Assembly: GCF_000383955.1 (NCBI RefSeq)
Contig: NZ_KB913013.1
Location: 787,694-851,693, forward strand
Direction of reading: 5' to 3'
Source: Rudanella lutea DSM 19387
GTDB lineage: Bacteria > Bacteroidota > Bacteroidia > Cytophagales > Spirosomataceae
Length of the DNA: 64,000 nt
Position numbers and translations under genes: made by a program. The notes beneath the pieces are model-generated. The model was not told the DNA's origin. It searched no databases and saw only the letters and a list, made by a program, of their open reading frames with translations. Positions 19,326 to 28,892 of this stretch are shown piece by piece; within the stretch, counting starts at the first letter, position 1; each line of letters starts with the position of its first letter.

Positions 19326-20777
19326 ATGTTTCGCATTCTGGTTTGGTTGTTGTTCGCATTGGCATCGGGTCAATTACTGGCTCAACCCACTACCGGGCTT
19401 CGGTTCGAGGGGGCATCGTTTGATTCGATTCCAGGACTACCCACGTACACAGGCGAAAAAGAAACCCGAACCGGGCCTAAAGTTGTAGATTTGACACCCT
19501 TTTGCCCACAACCGGCCGATCAGGGTAATGAACAAACCTGCGTGGCTTTTGCCACCGCCTATGGTGCGTATGCCATTCAGCAGGCTGCCAGCTTGGGGAA
19601 ACCCCTCTCACCCACCGAGGTTACCCGACAGTTTGCCCTATCGCCTATTTTTCCGCTCAAACGAATAAATCATCCGTGCTGGGAGCCGCTCACTATGCAG
19701 GCTGTGGGTCGGTTTATGACCCAGAACCCCAGTATGCGGTTCCGCGAGTTTTCGGGGGTATCGTGCAAAGCGGCCCTACCACAACGCTCACCAACCGTAC
19801 CCGCCATCAGCGACTTGCTACGCATCTTTAGCCGTACTGATGACCCCGACGAAAAAGTACTACGGGTAAAACGGCAACTGAGCCACCAACAACCGGTTAT
19901 TCTGGGGCTCAACGTAGCGGCTAACTTCTTCAATCTGCAAAAAGGGCTTTACCAACCCGAGCCCACCACCGGCCGACCGACAACCGCCCATGCCGTTGTG
20001 GTAGTTGGATACGACGACCGCCGGGCCGCTTTCAAGGTGCTCAATAGCTTTGGGCCAAACTGGGGCGAAAAAGGATTTTTCTGGATTAGCTATCGCGATT
20101 TTGCACGCGATGCCATTGCCGGCCTTGTGCTGGTCATGGCAGAACCCGACCTGCTGGCCGGTACGGGCAAACCCCTGCGACTGGGTGGTCGACTGGGCAT
20201 CCGGGCGGTACACGAACAAGCCGACTCCCTACGCTACGATACGTTAACGGTACAACAGGTTGCCCCCGGCATGTATCAACTTCGTCAGCAAGTACAGCCC
20301 CTTGGGCAGGCGTTTCAGTTACTGACCGAAAATACCCAACCGGGCGAGTATATGTGCGTGTTTAGCCTCGATGCTACCGATAAGCTGACGGTTCACTTTC
20401 CCCGAAACCGAGCCCTGGCTTCCTACAATCCGGCCCTAGCCACCCTCAATGAAAGCGACCTGCTCCCGTTTAACGGGTTCGACTCGGTACTGCCCGATGC
20501 CGAAACAGCTCTGACCCTCGACACGCCCGGTACCGACTATCTGTGTGTGCTTTTCAGCCGCCAGCCCCTCCTGCCCAATTTACCGGCCCTACTTTCGCGC
20601 TTGAAAGCGGCCAAAGGAACCATTCAGCAACGCCTTGCTGCGGCCCTCGATCAACGGCTGCTGACGCGTACGGTGCGGTATCTGACAGATAAGATGCAGT
20701 TTGAAGCCCAAACAGAGGGACCGGCCGATACCGTCGCGCTACTGCTTCGGCTCGAAACTGCACCGAAAAAACCCTAA
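19326..20777 (+). CDS. Papain-like (C1) cysteine protease with DUF4384-like C-terminus
   Basis: A 483-residue secreted protein with a signal peptide ending at LLAQ. The papain-like core has the oxyanion Gln66 and catalytic Cys72 in DQGNEQTC, the His in TTAHAVVVVGYDD, and the Asn in LNSFGPNWGEKGFFWISY. This order and spacing match family C1. After about residue 300 a second domain (GEYMCVFSLDATDKLTVHFP ... DYLCVLFSRQP) resembles DUF4384, a domain also met in caspase-type proteins. The gene converges on the caspase-like gene and overlaps its 3' end by four bases. A TTG start at 19320 would add two residues. Confidence 0.85.
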   Translation: MFRILVWLLFALASGQLLAQPTTGLRFEGASFDSIPGLPTYTGEKETRTGPKVVDLTPFCPQPADQGNEQTCVAFATAYGAYAIQQAASLGKPLSPTEVTRQFALSPIFPLKRINHPCWEPLTMQAVGRFMTQNPSMRFREFSGVSCKAALPQRSPTVPAISDLLRIFSRTDDPDEKVLRVKRQLSHQQPVILGLNVAANFFNLQKGLYQPEPTTGRPTTAHAVVVVGYDDRRAAFKVLNSFGPNWGEKGFFWISYRDFARDAIAGLVLVMAEPDLLAGTGKPLRLGGRLGIRAVHEQADSLRYDTLTVQQVAPGMYQLRQQVQPLGQAFQLLTENTQPGEYMCVFSLDATDKLTVHFPRNRALASYNPALATLNESDLLPFNGFDSVLPDAETALTLDTPGTDYLCVLFSRQPLLPNLPALLSRLKAAKGTIQQRLAAALDQRLLTRTVRYLTDKMQFEAQTEGPADTVALLLRLETAPKKP

Positions 20778-22456
20778 TGCGACGCTTTGGGTCGGGACCC
20801 AAACAGAGGGAAGTCGGCCCCCTCCGAACGAAAGGCGGGCGTTTGCCGGGCTTGTTTTACCCGGCTTACTTTGCGCGGCACCTCCTGATTCAGATAGGTA
20901 TACAACTCCTGCAACCACACAATTCCGTCGCGGTTAGCGTCGGCTTTGCCCGCGTTCAGGGCTTCGAGCAGGGTTTCGGTGAATGCGCCATTTTGCCAAA
21001 CCGGGTCTTCGTATGATTTTTCGGCCGACGAACTGCTGGTGATAATGGCAATGCCGGGCGGGGTGTCAGCCAGAATCCGGCTGGCCTCGGCTACCTTGAG
21101 CGGAGTCGAGCGTTCGCCCGGCCCCGGCTGCACGGCCTGTCCACTATGGCAGGCATCGAGCAAAATAAGCTTCTTGCCTTTGAGCCGGGATAATGGCCCA
21201 ATGAGCGCATCGCGGTAACTGAGGGAGGTAGTCCGGGGGGCTTCGGTGCGGTACTTGTAGCCCAGCAATCGAAGTTCGTCGTTATAAAGCATGCCGTGGC
21301 CCGAAAAGAAAACGATCACCAAATCTTTATCCCGGATGGGTCGCTGGCTTAGCTCTTCGAGTCGCGCGGCCATATCAAAGGCGGTAGTTTCGTCGCCCGT
21401 AACGGCTTGTGCATCAACCTGCTCAAATAATTGCCCCTCCTGCGCTTTGAAGAGGTTCCGAAGATCATCGGCATCGTTTCGGGTAAAAAGCAAGTCCGAT
21501 TTTACGCCGAAAGCCAACAAGTACAGGTTGGGTTTGTCGTCGTCCGACACAAGTACCGTAAGGGGTTCGCTGCTTTTGGGGGGCAAGCCCGGCACCCGTA
21601 CCCATACCACCACCGAATGACGGCCGGGCGGCAAATCAAGCGCATAATCAAACGAAAACAGTTGTTGCCGGGCCGACTTTTTGAGTTTTTTCTCCCCCAT
21701 TTTACCCTCGTACAACCGCCCGTCGACCCATACCGATGTGTGTTGACGCAGCTCCGTTTCGGTCGTCGGCGCACTGATGGTCAGTTCAATTGTCAACGTA
21801 TTACCGACCACCGGGTATCCGTCCGGAAATTTCAGGGCGTTGGGGCTTACCCACACAATCGAAGGGGTGTTGGTCGCTGCGATGGCCGTTTGGCTCGTAA
21901 CCACTGCCTGGGTTGCCGGGCGGGGGGGTAATAAGCGTGTCAGTTCGTCTTGCTCAGACTCAATCTGGGCCGCTTGTTCGGGCAGGAAGGCAAGGCTGCG
22001 CCCATAATCAGCCTGCGCGTTTTCCAGGTTTTTGGAAACCCGATAGGCCCGCGCCCGCAACAAATAAGCCGAGCCAAAGTCCGGCTTTAGGGTTACGGCA
22101 CGGGTGAGGGCTGCAATGGCCTGCTCCGTTTGATTGAGCCGCAGAAAGGCATCGCCCTGGATAAAAAAGGCAAAATGGTTGCGGGGATTCAGTTGAATGG
22201 CCCGCTCACAATCGGCATGGGCTTCGTTGTATCGGGTTAGTTGCAGTTCCGCATCGGCACGTTCGGCATAGGCAACGGCAAGCCCCGGCTCCGCTTCGAT
22301 GGCGCGGGTGTACAACTGCCGGGCCTCTTCATAGGCCGAGCGGTCGTACGCCTGCCGGGCCTGTTTTACCCACTCAAGCGCGGGAGCGGGGTTTTGCGCC
22401 CCGGCCGGACCGACCCACAGAACCAACGCCCCCAAAAAAACCAAAAGCTGCCGCAT
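20774..22456 (-). CDS. TPR-caspase (C14) protein, exported
   Basis: A 560-residue protein with a signal peptide ending near GAQ. Residues about 25-170 contain four TPR units (AYDRSAYEEARQLYTRAIEAEP and following). A beta linker domain (about 200-300) precedes a caspase/metacaspase p20 fold from about residue 300, with catalytic His387 (FFSGHGM) and Cys436 (DACHSGQ). The C-terminus ends in KASH. TPRs may recruit partners and the caspase domain cleave them in the periplasm or at the surface. Its convergent, overlapping neighbour is a papain-like protease. The substrate is unknown. Confidence 0.9.
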   Translation of the reverse strand: MRQLLVFLGALVLWVGPAGAQNPAPALEWVKQARQAYDRSAYEEARQLYTRAIEAEPGLAVAYAERADAELQLTRYNEAHADCERAIQLNPRNHFAFFIQGDAFLRLNQTEQAIAALTRAVTLKPDFGSAYLLRARAYRVSKNLENAQADYGRSLAFLPEQAAQIESEQDELTRLLPPRPATQAVVTSQTAIAATNTPSIVWVSPNALKFPDGYPVVGNTLTIELTISAPTTETELRQHTSVWVDGRLYEGKMGEKKLKKSARQQLFSFDYALDLPPGRHSVVVWVRVPGLPPKSSEPLTVLVSDDDKPNLYLLAFGVKSDLLFTRNDADDLRNLFKAQEGQLFEQVDAQAVTGDETTAFDMAARLEELSQRPIRDKDLVIVFFSGHGMLYNDELRLLGYKYRTEAPRTTSLSYRDALIGPLSRLKGKKLILLDACHSGQAVQPGPGERSTPLKVAEASRILADTPPGIAIITSSSSAEKSYEDPVWQNGAFTETLLEALNAGKADANRDGIVWLQELYTYLNQEVPRKVSRVKQARQTPAFRSEGADFPLFGSRPKASH

Positions 22457-22666
22457 AATACTCGTAAACCAATAAACCGTTGACTAAAGAGCGCATAAGT
22501 CACTAAAACTATCATTCGAAATCGTGACAATCTATGCATTCAGACGTCTTACCCCCGTCTTCATTCGGTCAGACGGGTGCAAAAATCTCGACAAATGTAG
22601 AACGAGTTTTGATAACCTTCCGACCGGTTTGCCGATACCCAGTCAGAACAACCTCACAAGTCAGCT

Positions 22667-24607
22667 ATGAAATCCAATACACTCACCTACTTCGCAATTT
22701 TATTACTCTTTACCCTCTCGACAAGCTTTGGGCAAGACCGAACCAAGGCGGACAGTACCAAAAAGAAATCAGCGTTCTGGCAAACCATGAAAGGAGTTGG
22801 GGCTGTTGCAGGCAACATATTGTTACAGCGCGAAGTGTTTCCGGTTACCCCGCTCAACTCATCTTCATCGGGGCAAACGGCGGGCAACACCGGTTCGAGC
22901 CTCATAAGCGGCAACACCATCCGGGGCGAGTGGAAAGAACTGGGACCGGGGGGATGGGGGTCTTTTTCTCCTCGAAATCATCATTACACATTTTCCATTA
23001 CTCAGGACAACGCGACCTTAAGTTATCCATTTGAATCCACTTGCGAGGCTCAACTTTCCATTTATACCGAAACAGGAAAAAGTTTAAGCTCATGGAACAA
23101 TACGTTAACAAATTTACGTGCGGGTACCTACTATTTAATTTTGGCAACTGATCGAGTGAAAACAGGACGATATATGATAACCCTCGACGGTCCCGTACGT
23201 AATGTAGTAAAACAGCAGTTTGCCCATTGGCAACAAGATAAAGTAAGCTTTGGAAACGAAGGAGGAGGGGGTGGTTATGACAACTTTTTTTCGCCCCGAA
23301 ACCATGTGTACACTTTTGAGCCGGAGTTAGACTCCTGGTTTGATGTACAGGCCGAGTCGAACGGAGTACCTGTAAAAATCTGTGTAGTTGATCCAACTGG
23401 TAAAGTCACGAGTCAGCATTACAGTTCTGAAGATGGTGCGCCTTTTTTGGTTCAGAAGGCCACTCAGAAAGGAGTGTATAAAATTTGGGTAGCAACCAGG
23501 GAGACGAACGGGCGTGGCACCTATAAACTGGATGTAGTAGGTACGTTTAAACAAAACCCAACGCGGGTAGAAACAACCCAACAGACGATTAATGGCCAGT
23601 TTGTGGCCTCCCAAAAACGGCACGAATACCGGATTCCGGCCCGGCTTGGCAACGTCGAAATCATTTACCGCTCAACCAATACACCCGCCAGTTTTACCCT
23701 GTACGATCAGTTTAATCAGCCTATCGAAAGCTTTTTCAGACAAGGCTATGAGTCGTACAATCAACTATTAGACCGTTCCTTTGCGGTGAAGCAGGAAGGT
23801 ACCCTCAAGCTGGTGGTTGAAACCAAAGAAGCTACCGTGGGCGATTATGAGCTGATGGTTTGGGGACACGCCGGCCCCATTGTGAACGCCAACCAACGGG
23901 CCGCTACACCAGCACCAGCCCCGGCCACAACGGCCCCTGCAAGCACCGGTAAAGCTGCGCAGATTCTGGCCGATGTGTTGTTGAGCGGTCGGATTCGGTT
24001 GCCCCGGTCGGCCTCGTCGTTCCGTGGGGTCAAAGTGGTGTACGAAGATGTAGACACAGGCCAAAAATTGGGCGAAGCTCTCCCCGACGACAAAGGCAAT
24101 TACTCAATTATGGTACCGCCCGGCCGTAAATACGCTATTACGGCTACTACGGAAGATGGCGCCATCAGTAGCTCGCAATACGTCAACCTCGCCCGCAAAA
24201 CCCAACCCAACGAACGCATTGTTCTCGATGAAATTGCCATTATCTCAGCTCTCGACGTGGGAAGTGCCATCACACTCAACAATATATTCTTCGAGACAGG
24301 CAAAGACCGACTTCTGCCGGCATCGTATACCGAACTGAGTCGGGTAGCCAAGTTCATGAAGGCTAACCCGTCGGTGAAAGTGGAGATTTCGGGCCATACC
24401 GACATGCAGGGCAGCGCGACACTGAACCAGAAACTCTCGCAGGACCGGGCCATATCGGTGTCGTACTACCTACAGGGTAACGGCATCGGGGCGGGTCAGA
24501 TTAAGGCGATTGGGCTGGGATCGTCGAAGCCCGTAGCGCCCAACACGACCCCGGCAGGCCGCGAGAAAAACCGGCGGGTTGAGTTCAAGATTGTCGGTAA
24601 GAGTTAG
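22667..24607 (+). CDS. OmpA-domain protein with PPC-like beta repeats
   Basis: A 646-residue envelope protein; signal peptide ends near SFGQ. Three beta-sandwich repeats resembling pre-peptidase C-terminal domains follow: about 85-180 (SPRNHHYTFSI), about 190-295 (SPRNHVYTFEP) and about 300-400 (KRHEYRIPA). An Ala/Pro/Thr linker leads to a carboxypeptidase-regulatory-like module (VLLSGRIRLP ... DDKGNYSIMVPPG). The C-terminal OmpA domain has NIFFETGKDRL, ISGHTDMQG, LSQDRAISVSYYL and NRRVEFKIV. DNA around 22980-23480 looks AT-richer than the rest of the gene. It probably displays ligand-binding domains while bound to peptidoglycan. Confidence 0.87.
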   Translation: MKSNTLTYFAILLLFTLSTSFGQDRTKADSTKKKSAFWQTMKGVGAVAGNILLQREVFPVTPLNSSSSGQTAGNTGSSLISGNTIRGEWKELGPGGWGSFSPRNHHYTFSITQDNATLSYPFESTCEAQLSIYTETGKSLSSWNNTLTNLRAGTYYLILATDRVKTGRYMITLDGPVRNVVKQQFAHWQQDKVSFGNEGGGGGYDNFFSPRNHVYTFEPELDSWFDVQAESNGVPVKICVVDPTGKVTSQHYSSEDGAPFLVQKATQKGVYKIWVATRETNGRGTYKLDVVGTFKQNPTRVETTQQTINGQFVASQKRHEYRIPARLGNVEIIYRSTNTPASFTLYDQFNQPIESFFRQGYESYNQLLDRSFAVKQEGTLKLVVETKEATVGDYELMVWGHAGPIVNANQRAATPAPAPATTAPASTGKAAQILADVLLSGRIRLPRSASSFRGVKVVYEDVDTGQKLGEALPDDKGNYSIMVPPGRKYAITATTEDGAISSSQYVNLARKTQPNERIVLDEIAIISALDVGSAITLNNIFFETGKDRLLPASYTELSRVAKFMKANPSVKVEISGHTDMQGSATLNQKLSQDRAISVSYYLQGNGIGAGQIKAIGLGSSKPVAPNTTPAGREKNRRVEFKIVGKS

Positions 24608-24753
24608 GCAAACTCCGCCTTGGTGGCATGCTGATTGGGCCAACCTGTAGCGTAACAGGTTGGCCTGAATTTTTTACGATTTTTTTGTCTCTTCCCTGAT
24701 AACCTCGCCCCCACTCCGGCGATATAGAGGTGTACTTTAAAACAACCAACCGT

Positions 24754-25374
24754 ATGTCTCGTCAAGGCACCCAATCGCGCACGTTCGGCGCTACTCTTAC
24801 CAACTTTTTGCTGGTTTTGATCCTGTCGTTTGGCTTCATGGCCTGCAGTGATCCCACCGTTCTCGACCGCGATCGGGCCGAGGAGCTTTTGGTCGAAAAC
24901 AACGCTATAATAGATACGAATCGATTTCAAATCACGCTAAACAACGAGTATACAGCCGCCAATTTCAAAAAATTATCGCTTGAGAAAGAAGGCTACTGGC
25001 GACTTAATACCCAGGCTACTGCTAAAAATGGTCTGAATATTCAGTTCACCGAAAAAGCAAAACCCTACCTGGCAGGCGATATGTATAACGAGACAGAGAG
25101 AATATCCTTATTTACCTATAGAACAAACAAGTTTCAGCGCGTAGTTGTAAGTTATCACAAGCTTAAAGAAGTTACTGGTATTCGAAAGGACCCGTCGGGT
25201 ACTAAAGCACTCGTAGAATGTACGTATGAGCTCGAAGGCAAAACCCCTTTTTTCGAACTTTTAGAAAAGACCAACCCCAAAGCCCAACAAGAGAAAAAGA
25301 ATTTGTTCGCCTTCCGGCTCTACGATGATGGATGGCGAATCGTTAAAACCCCCGAACCAGGTTTTTTATTCTAA
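24754..25374 (+). CDS. Lipoprotein of unknown function
   Basis: A 206-residue predicted lipoprotein. The start is placed at the ATG at 24754 (MSRQGTQSR); a GTG at 24730 is in frame. A long hydrophobic stretch ends in FMACSDP with the lipid-attachment Cys. The mature part is about 175 residues with mixed charged and beta-like stretches (LVECTYELEGKTPFFELL, FRLYDDGWRIVKT). I do not recognise a family. A remarkable 26-bp perfect hairpin follows. Confidence 0.7.
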   Translation: MSRQGTQSRTFGATLTNFLLVLILSFGFMACSDPTVLDRDRAEELLVENNAIIDTNRFQITLNNEYTAANFKKLSLEKEGYWRLNTQATAKNGLNIQFTEKAKPYLAGDMYNETERISLFTYRTNKFQRVVVSYHKLKEVTGIRKDPSGTKALVECTYELEGKTPFFELLEKTNPKAQQEKKNLFAFRLYDDGWRIVKTPEPGFLF

Positions 25375-25381
25375 CCAAACA

Positions 25382-25442
25382 CCCAAAAGGCAAGTGTCCC
25401 CCGGCTTCCAGAGCGAAAGCCGGGGGACACTTGCCTTTTGGG
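25382..25442. terminator. Very long perfect hairpin, probable bidirectional terminator
   Basis: A 26-base arm (25382-25407) pairs without a mismatch to 25417-25442 around a 9-base loop. It lies between two convergent genes (stop at 25374; stop of the GH3 gene at 25460). The stem is much longer than a typical terminator, and no clear T-run follows on the plus strand. Confidence 0.75.
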
Positions 25443-25459
25443 GCATTCCGACTCAATAA

Positions 25460-27781
25460 CTACTTCTTATACATGGTCGCACGGGCGTCTTTAATCACCC
25501 CTTTCCAATTGAGACCAAAGCCAAAATCGTATGCGTTCCCTTCTGAATCGCGGTGGCAAGGCATATCAAACGGCACATCTTCGGCCTGCTTTTCAACAAC
25601 GCTCATCGAAGCGGGCATCTGCATCGGCAACAGCCCCGACGGTTGTACTTTACCCGACATAATATCGAGCAACGCCTGATCCTGTACCCCGAAGCTGACC
25701 AGAATGGCGCTTGCATCGCCCTCAATTTCGCTGAACACCATCGGGTTTGATACAGCCACCGAAACAATAACGGGCTTACCGTTCATTTTCTGGCGGGTTT
25801 CGGATACCAACTGTGCGTCGGTCATGTTGCGCGCCGTTACCGATTTATCCTTGTACGAGCGGTTGGTAAACGACTCCAGCGGGTCGCCCCCGGCCAGGCT
25901 CGTGGCCCGCGCATCGGTAGCCGTGTAAGGGCCGTACTGCAAACTGATGGGCAGATAGCCATTACCCCCTTTTTTCAGATCCTCCACATCGTACCCAATA
26001 CCCGTTTTGGGGTTCTCAATAAACACCAGGGCCACATCGGCTTCGGCGGGGTTGTCGGTCACCTTGAAGTATTTCTTCACCAGCTCCATATTCACCGGAT
26101 AATCGGTTGAGGATGGAGTTTCGATGCCCAGAAAATTCCGGCTCGCGGCTATGTATCGCTTCGGTACGTACACCGTTTTAGTGGGGGCCAACGGCAGCGC
26201 TTTGGCTTTGTTCTTGAGCATAACGATCGACTTGAGCTGGGCTTCGTACCCGGCCTGCATGTACGCGGGCTTACCCACGATCCGGCTCGACTCATCCGCG
26301 TTCAGATACGGATTCTCAAACAGACCAACCCGGAAAATATTCCGCAACAACCGCACGGCCGACTGCTCCATCCGGGTCCGCATAAACGATTCTCCGTGCT
26401 GTTTTACGCCAAGCTGGTAGGCCTCCAGAATCGGTTTGGCATCGTTGTTCCCCCCAAACTGATCAACACCCGCCATCAGTACTTTGTAGTGACGCTCGGC
26501 AAGCGACAGTTTTTCGACACCCCACGACTTTCCGTCGATAAACGAGTCCATCACTTTGTGGTCGCCGGTCACGTTCCAGTCGGTACACACTACCCCATCG
26601 TACCCGTACTTCTGCCGGAGCAAATCAGTAATCAGGTAACGGTTGTAGTTGTTGGCTATGTTTTCGCCGTTTTTCTTGTCCTGATTCCACGAGATGGTGT
26701 AATAAGGCATCACGGCCGACGCCATGCCGGTTTTGCCGTTGAGCTTAAACGCGCCCTGAGTAAATGGTATCAGGTGCTGATCGAAATTATTGCCGGGGTA
26801 CACCGCGTATTTACCGTTGGCATAGTGTGCATCGCGGCCAGCCTCGCCTGCTCCACCACCCGGCCAGTGTTTGACCATAGCGTTGACCGATCCGAAACCC
26901 CAGCCACCCGCTACCAGCTTCGGTCCGAGCGACGTCTGAAACCCGTTGCAGTAGGCTTGTGCCATCGCTGCCGACAAGCGGGGGCTTTCGCCGAATGTAC
27001 CTTCAAACCGGCCCCAGCGTGGCTCGGTGGCTATATCAACCTGCGGAGAAAGTGCCGTTGTGATGCCCAGCGCCCGGTACTCGTTGGCGGCAATTTGCCC
27101 AAACTTCTCTACCAGTGCCGGGTCAAACGTAGCCGCCAAACCGAGCGACGAAGGCCACATGGAAATACGGCCACCCGCAGCCGCGTTGTACTCAGCCCGT
27201 GCCACCGTCCCATGCCGGGGGTCAGAGCTGTTGTTGGCCGGAATCCCCTTGCCAACCCGCTCGCAGAACGCCTGCATCCGGTTATTCCAGCGGGCTGCCA
27301 CTTCGGGCGTCTGTACGGAGGTAATCAACACGTGCCGCAGGTGGTCAGTTTGCAGAAATTTCTGCTGCTGATCGGTCAGGGCCGTGGGGTCGGTTTCGCC
27401 TTCTTTAAACGGTTTGCCGCCATAGGTACCCGCAAAGTAGCCGCCTGCCCGCGCCGGAATAGACTGGTGCGATGAGTACAGCATCAGGCCCGCAATTTCC
27501 TCGACGGTCAGCTTCGAGGCCAGGTCTTTGGCGCGCTGTTCGACGGGCAACCGCCAGTCTTCGTACGGGTCGAGCACACCATTTCGGTTCAGGTCTTTAA
27601 ACGCCAAACCAGCAACCGTAAGCAGCTTAACGCCCGATTCAGCAGAATAACCAAGCGTTTGTCCGCCCGGATTCGTCACCACCCGAAACGAGCCCGCATC
27701 TGTTTCGGTCCAGCGCGGCTGAGCCACGGCCAGCGTACTACACGCCCATACCGAAAGGCCGAGCATAAACGATTTTGTCAT
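25460..27781 (-). CDS. Glycoside hydrolase family 3 (beta-glucosidase-like), exported
   Basis: A 773-residue enzyme with a signal peptide ending at AVAQ. A KDLNRNGVLDPYEDW segment near residue 60 is typical of one GH3 branch. The TIM-barrel domain carries the nucleophile Asp in VVCTDWNVTGD. The C-terminal alpha/beta sandwich follows (SIVMLKNKAKALPL ... ILVSFGVQDQALLDIMSGKVQPSGLLPMQMP). It should release terminal beta-linked sugars in the periplasm or outside the cell. The exact glycan cannot be read from sequence. A 359-codon frame on the opposite strand is a shadow. Confidence 0.93.
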   Translation of the reverse strand: MTKSFMLGLSVWACSTLAVAQPRWTETDAGSFRVVTNPGGQTLGYSAESGVKLLTVAGLAFKDLNRNGVLDPYEDWRLPVEQRAKDLASKLTVEEIAGLMLYSSHQSIPARAGGYFAGTYGGKPFKEGETDPTALTDQQQKFLQTDHLRHVLITSVQTPEVAARWNNRMQAFCERVGKGIPANNSSDPRHGTVARAEYNAAAGGRISMWPSSLGLAATFDPALVEKFGQIAANEYRALGITTALSPQVDIATEPRWGRFEGTFGESPRLSAAMAQAYCNGFQTSLGPKLVAGGWGFGSVNAMVKHWPGGGAGEAGRDAHYANGKYAVYPGNNFDQHLIPFTQGAFKLNGKTGMASAVMPYYTISWNQDKKNGENIANNYNRYLITDLLRQKYGYDGVVCTDWNVTGDHKVMDSFIDGKSWGVEKLSLAERHYKVLMAGVDQFGGNNDAKPILEAYQLGVKQHGESFMRTRMEQSAVRLLRNIFRVGLFENPYLNADESSRIVGKPAYMQAGYEAQLKSIVMLKNKAKALPLAPTKTVYVPKRYIAASRNFLGIETPSSTDYPVNMELVKKYFKVTDNPAEADVALVFIENPKTGIGYDVEDLKKGGNGYLPISLQYGPYTATDARATSLAGGDPLESFTNRSYKDKSVTARNMTDAQLVSETRQKMNGKPVIVSVAVSNPMVFSEIEGDASAILVSFGVQDQALLDIMSGKVQPSGLLPMQMPASMSVVEKQAEDVPFDMPCHRDSEGNAYDFGFGLNWKGVIKDARATMYKK

Positions 27782-28020
27782 ACAAGTCGATGTCTAAAAT
27801 GTCTACTGGGTAGCTCACCGAACCACCTTTACGTCAAAAGTACGCAAAGCCCTAATTTATGCGAAGTTCAGTACCAGTTTTTTGCTGTTCATCCATCTTT
27901 TTTCGGACCGATGACATTCAGCAACTAAACCGTTTGATACCCCCACCTACCGTTGCGTCAAAACTATTGTCAATCAGACAATCGCATACTCACTTTCGCA
28001 CCAAAAATCCATTCATGTTC

Positions 28021-28845
28021 ATGAAACTTTCACTACTCCTTCTCTTATTGGTAAGTTCATTGCGCGCTATGGCGCAGATCGGTCTGGGCGGCACGCCAAA
28101 CCCCAATGCGGTTTTAGATTTAAAAAGCCCCAATAAAGGCTTGCTTATTCCCCGCACTTCCACAACTACCCGACAAACCATTCCGCCGGTTAAAGGTCTG
28201 ATGGTGTATGACACCACGCAAAGTTCATTTTGGTACCATACGGGGGCTGCCTGGCGCGAAATCACGGATAAATGGCAAAGCAGCAATTCTGCTTTATTCA
28301 CCAATAATTTTGTGGGGATACAAACCAGCTCGCCAGCGTATGCTCTGGATGTCAATGGTACAATTCGATCACGCAGTTACCTCCGTAGCGACTTTGACGC
28401 CATCGTTGAACGGGATGTCTACGCAAAAAATAATCTATACGCTTACAATCGGGTCGGCATTGGTACTACTTCGCCCGATATGCCTCTCGATGTAGTGGGG
28501 AATGCACGCATCAGTGAAAACTTGCAGGTCAATGGCAATTTCGGCATTGTCCGCAGCAATAGTTCGACGCAGTTGAAAGTGAGTTTCTCAAGTGGTGTTC
28601 TATCCATCACATTACCCGCCAATAACTTTATTGATATCCCTTTTAGCATGACATCGTTTGGGGGTACACCACGAATCAGCATTGCACAGGCCGTTAGTAC
28701 AGGCAACACATGGCACCAATTTATACTGACCATCCACGATGTAAATACCTCAACCAACTTATTCAAAGTGCGCTTTTATAATGCTGGAAACAGCAGCGCT
28801 GTGTTTGACGGGACTCTCCACATGATTGTCGTAGGCCAACCCTGA
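28021..28845 (+). CDS. Secreted surface protein of unknown function (tail-fibre-like start)
   Basis: A 274-residue exported protein. The start is placed at 28021 (or 28015) because MKLSLLLLLLVSSLRAMAQ is a signal peptide. The mature N-terminus PNPNAVLDLKSPNKGLLIPR followed by GLMVYDTTQSSFWYHTG is a common opening of Bacteroidota surface proteins. Two short repeats follow (NFVGIQTSSPAYALDVNGTI and RVGIGTTSPDMPLDVVGNA), resembling tail-fibre or trimeric-adhesin modules. No T9SS sorting domain is visible. Function unknown, probably adhesion (inference). Confidence 0.75.
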   Translation: MKLSLLLLLLVSSLRAMAQIGLGGTPNPNAVLDLKSPNKGLLIPRTSTTTRQTIPPVKGLMVYDTTQSSFWYHTGAAWREITDKWQSSNSALFTNNFVGIQTSSPAYALDVNGTIRSRSYLRSDFDAIVERDVYAKNNLYAYNRVGIGTTSPDMPLDVVGNARISENLQVNGNFGIVRSNSSTQLKVSFSSGVLSITLPANNFIDIPFSMTSFGGTPRISIAQAVSTGNTWHQFILTIHDVNTSTNLFKVRFYNAGNSSAVFDGTLHMIVVGQP

Positions 28846-28892
28846 CCCGCACTCAAACGGGTAGTTGCGCTTCTGTCTGTGATTTTATAGGT

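Noticed and set aside
26396..27475. 359-codon open frame on the plus strand
   Set aside because: Antisense shadow of the GH3 gene. No recognisable motif, many Arg and Cys, no plausible start region.
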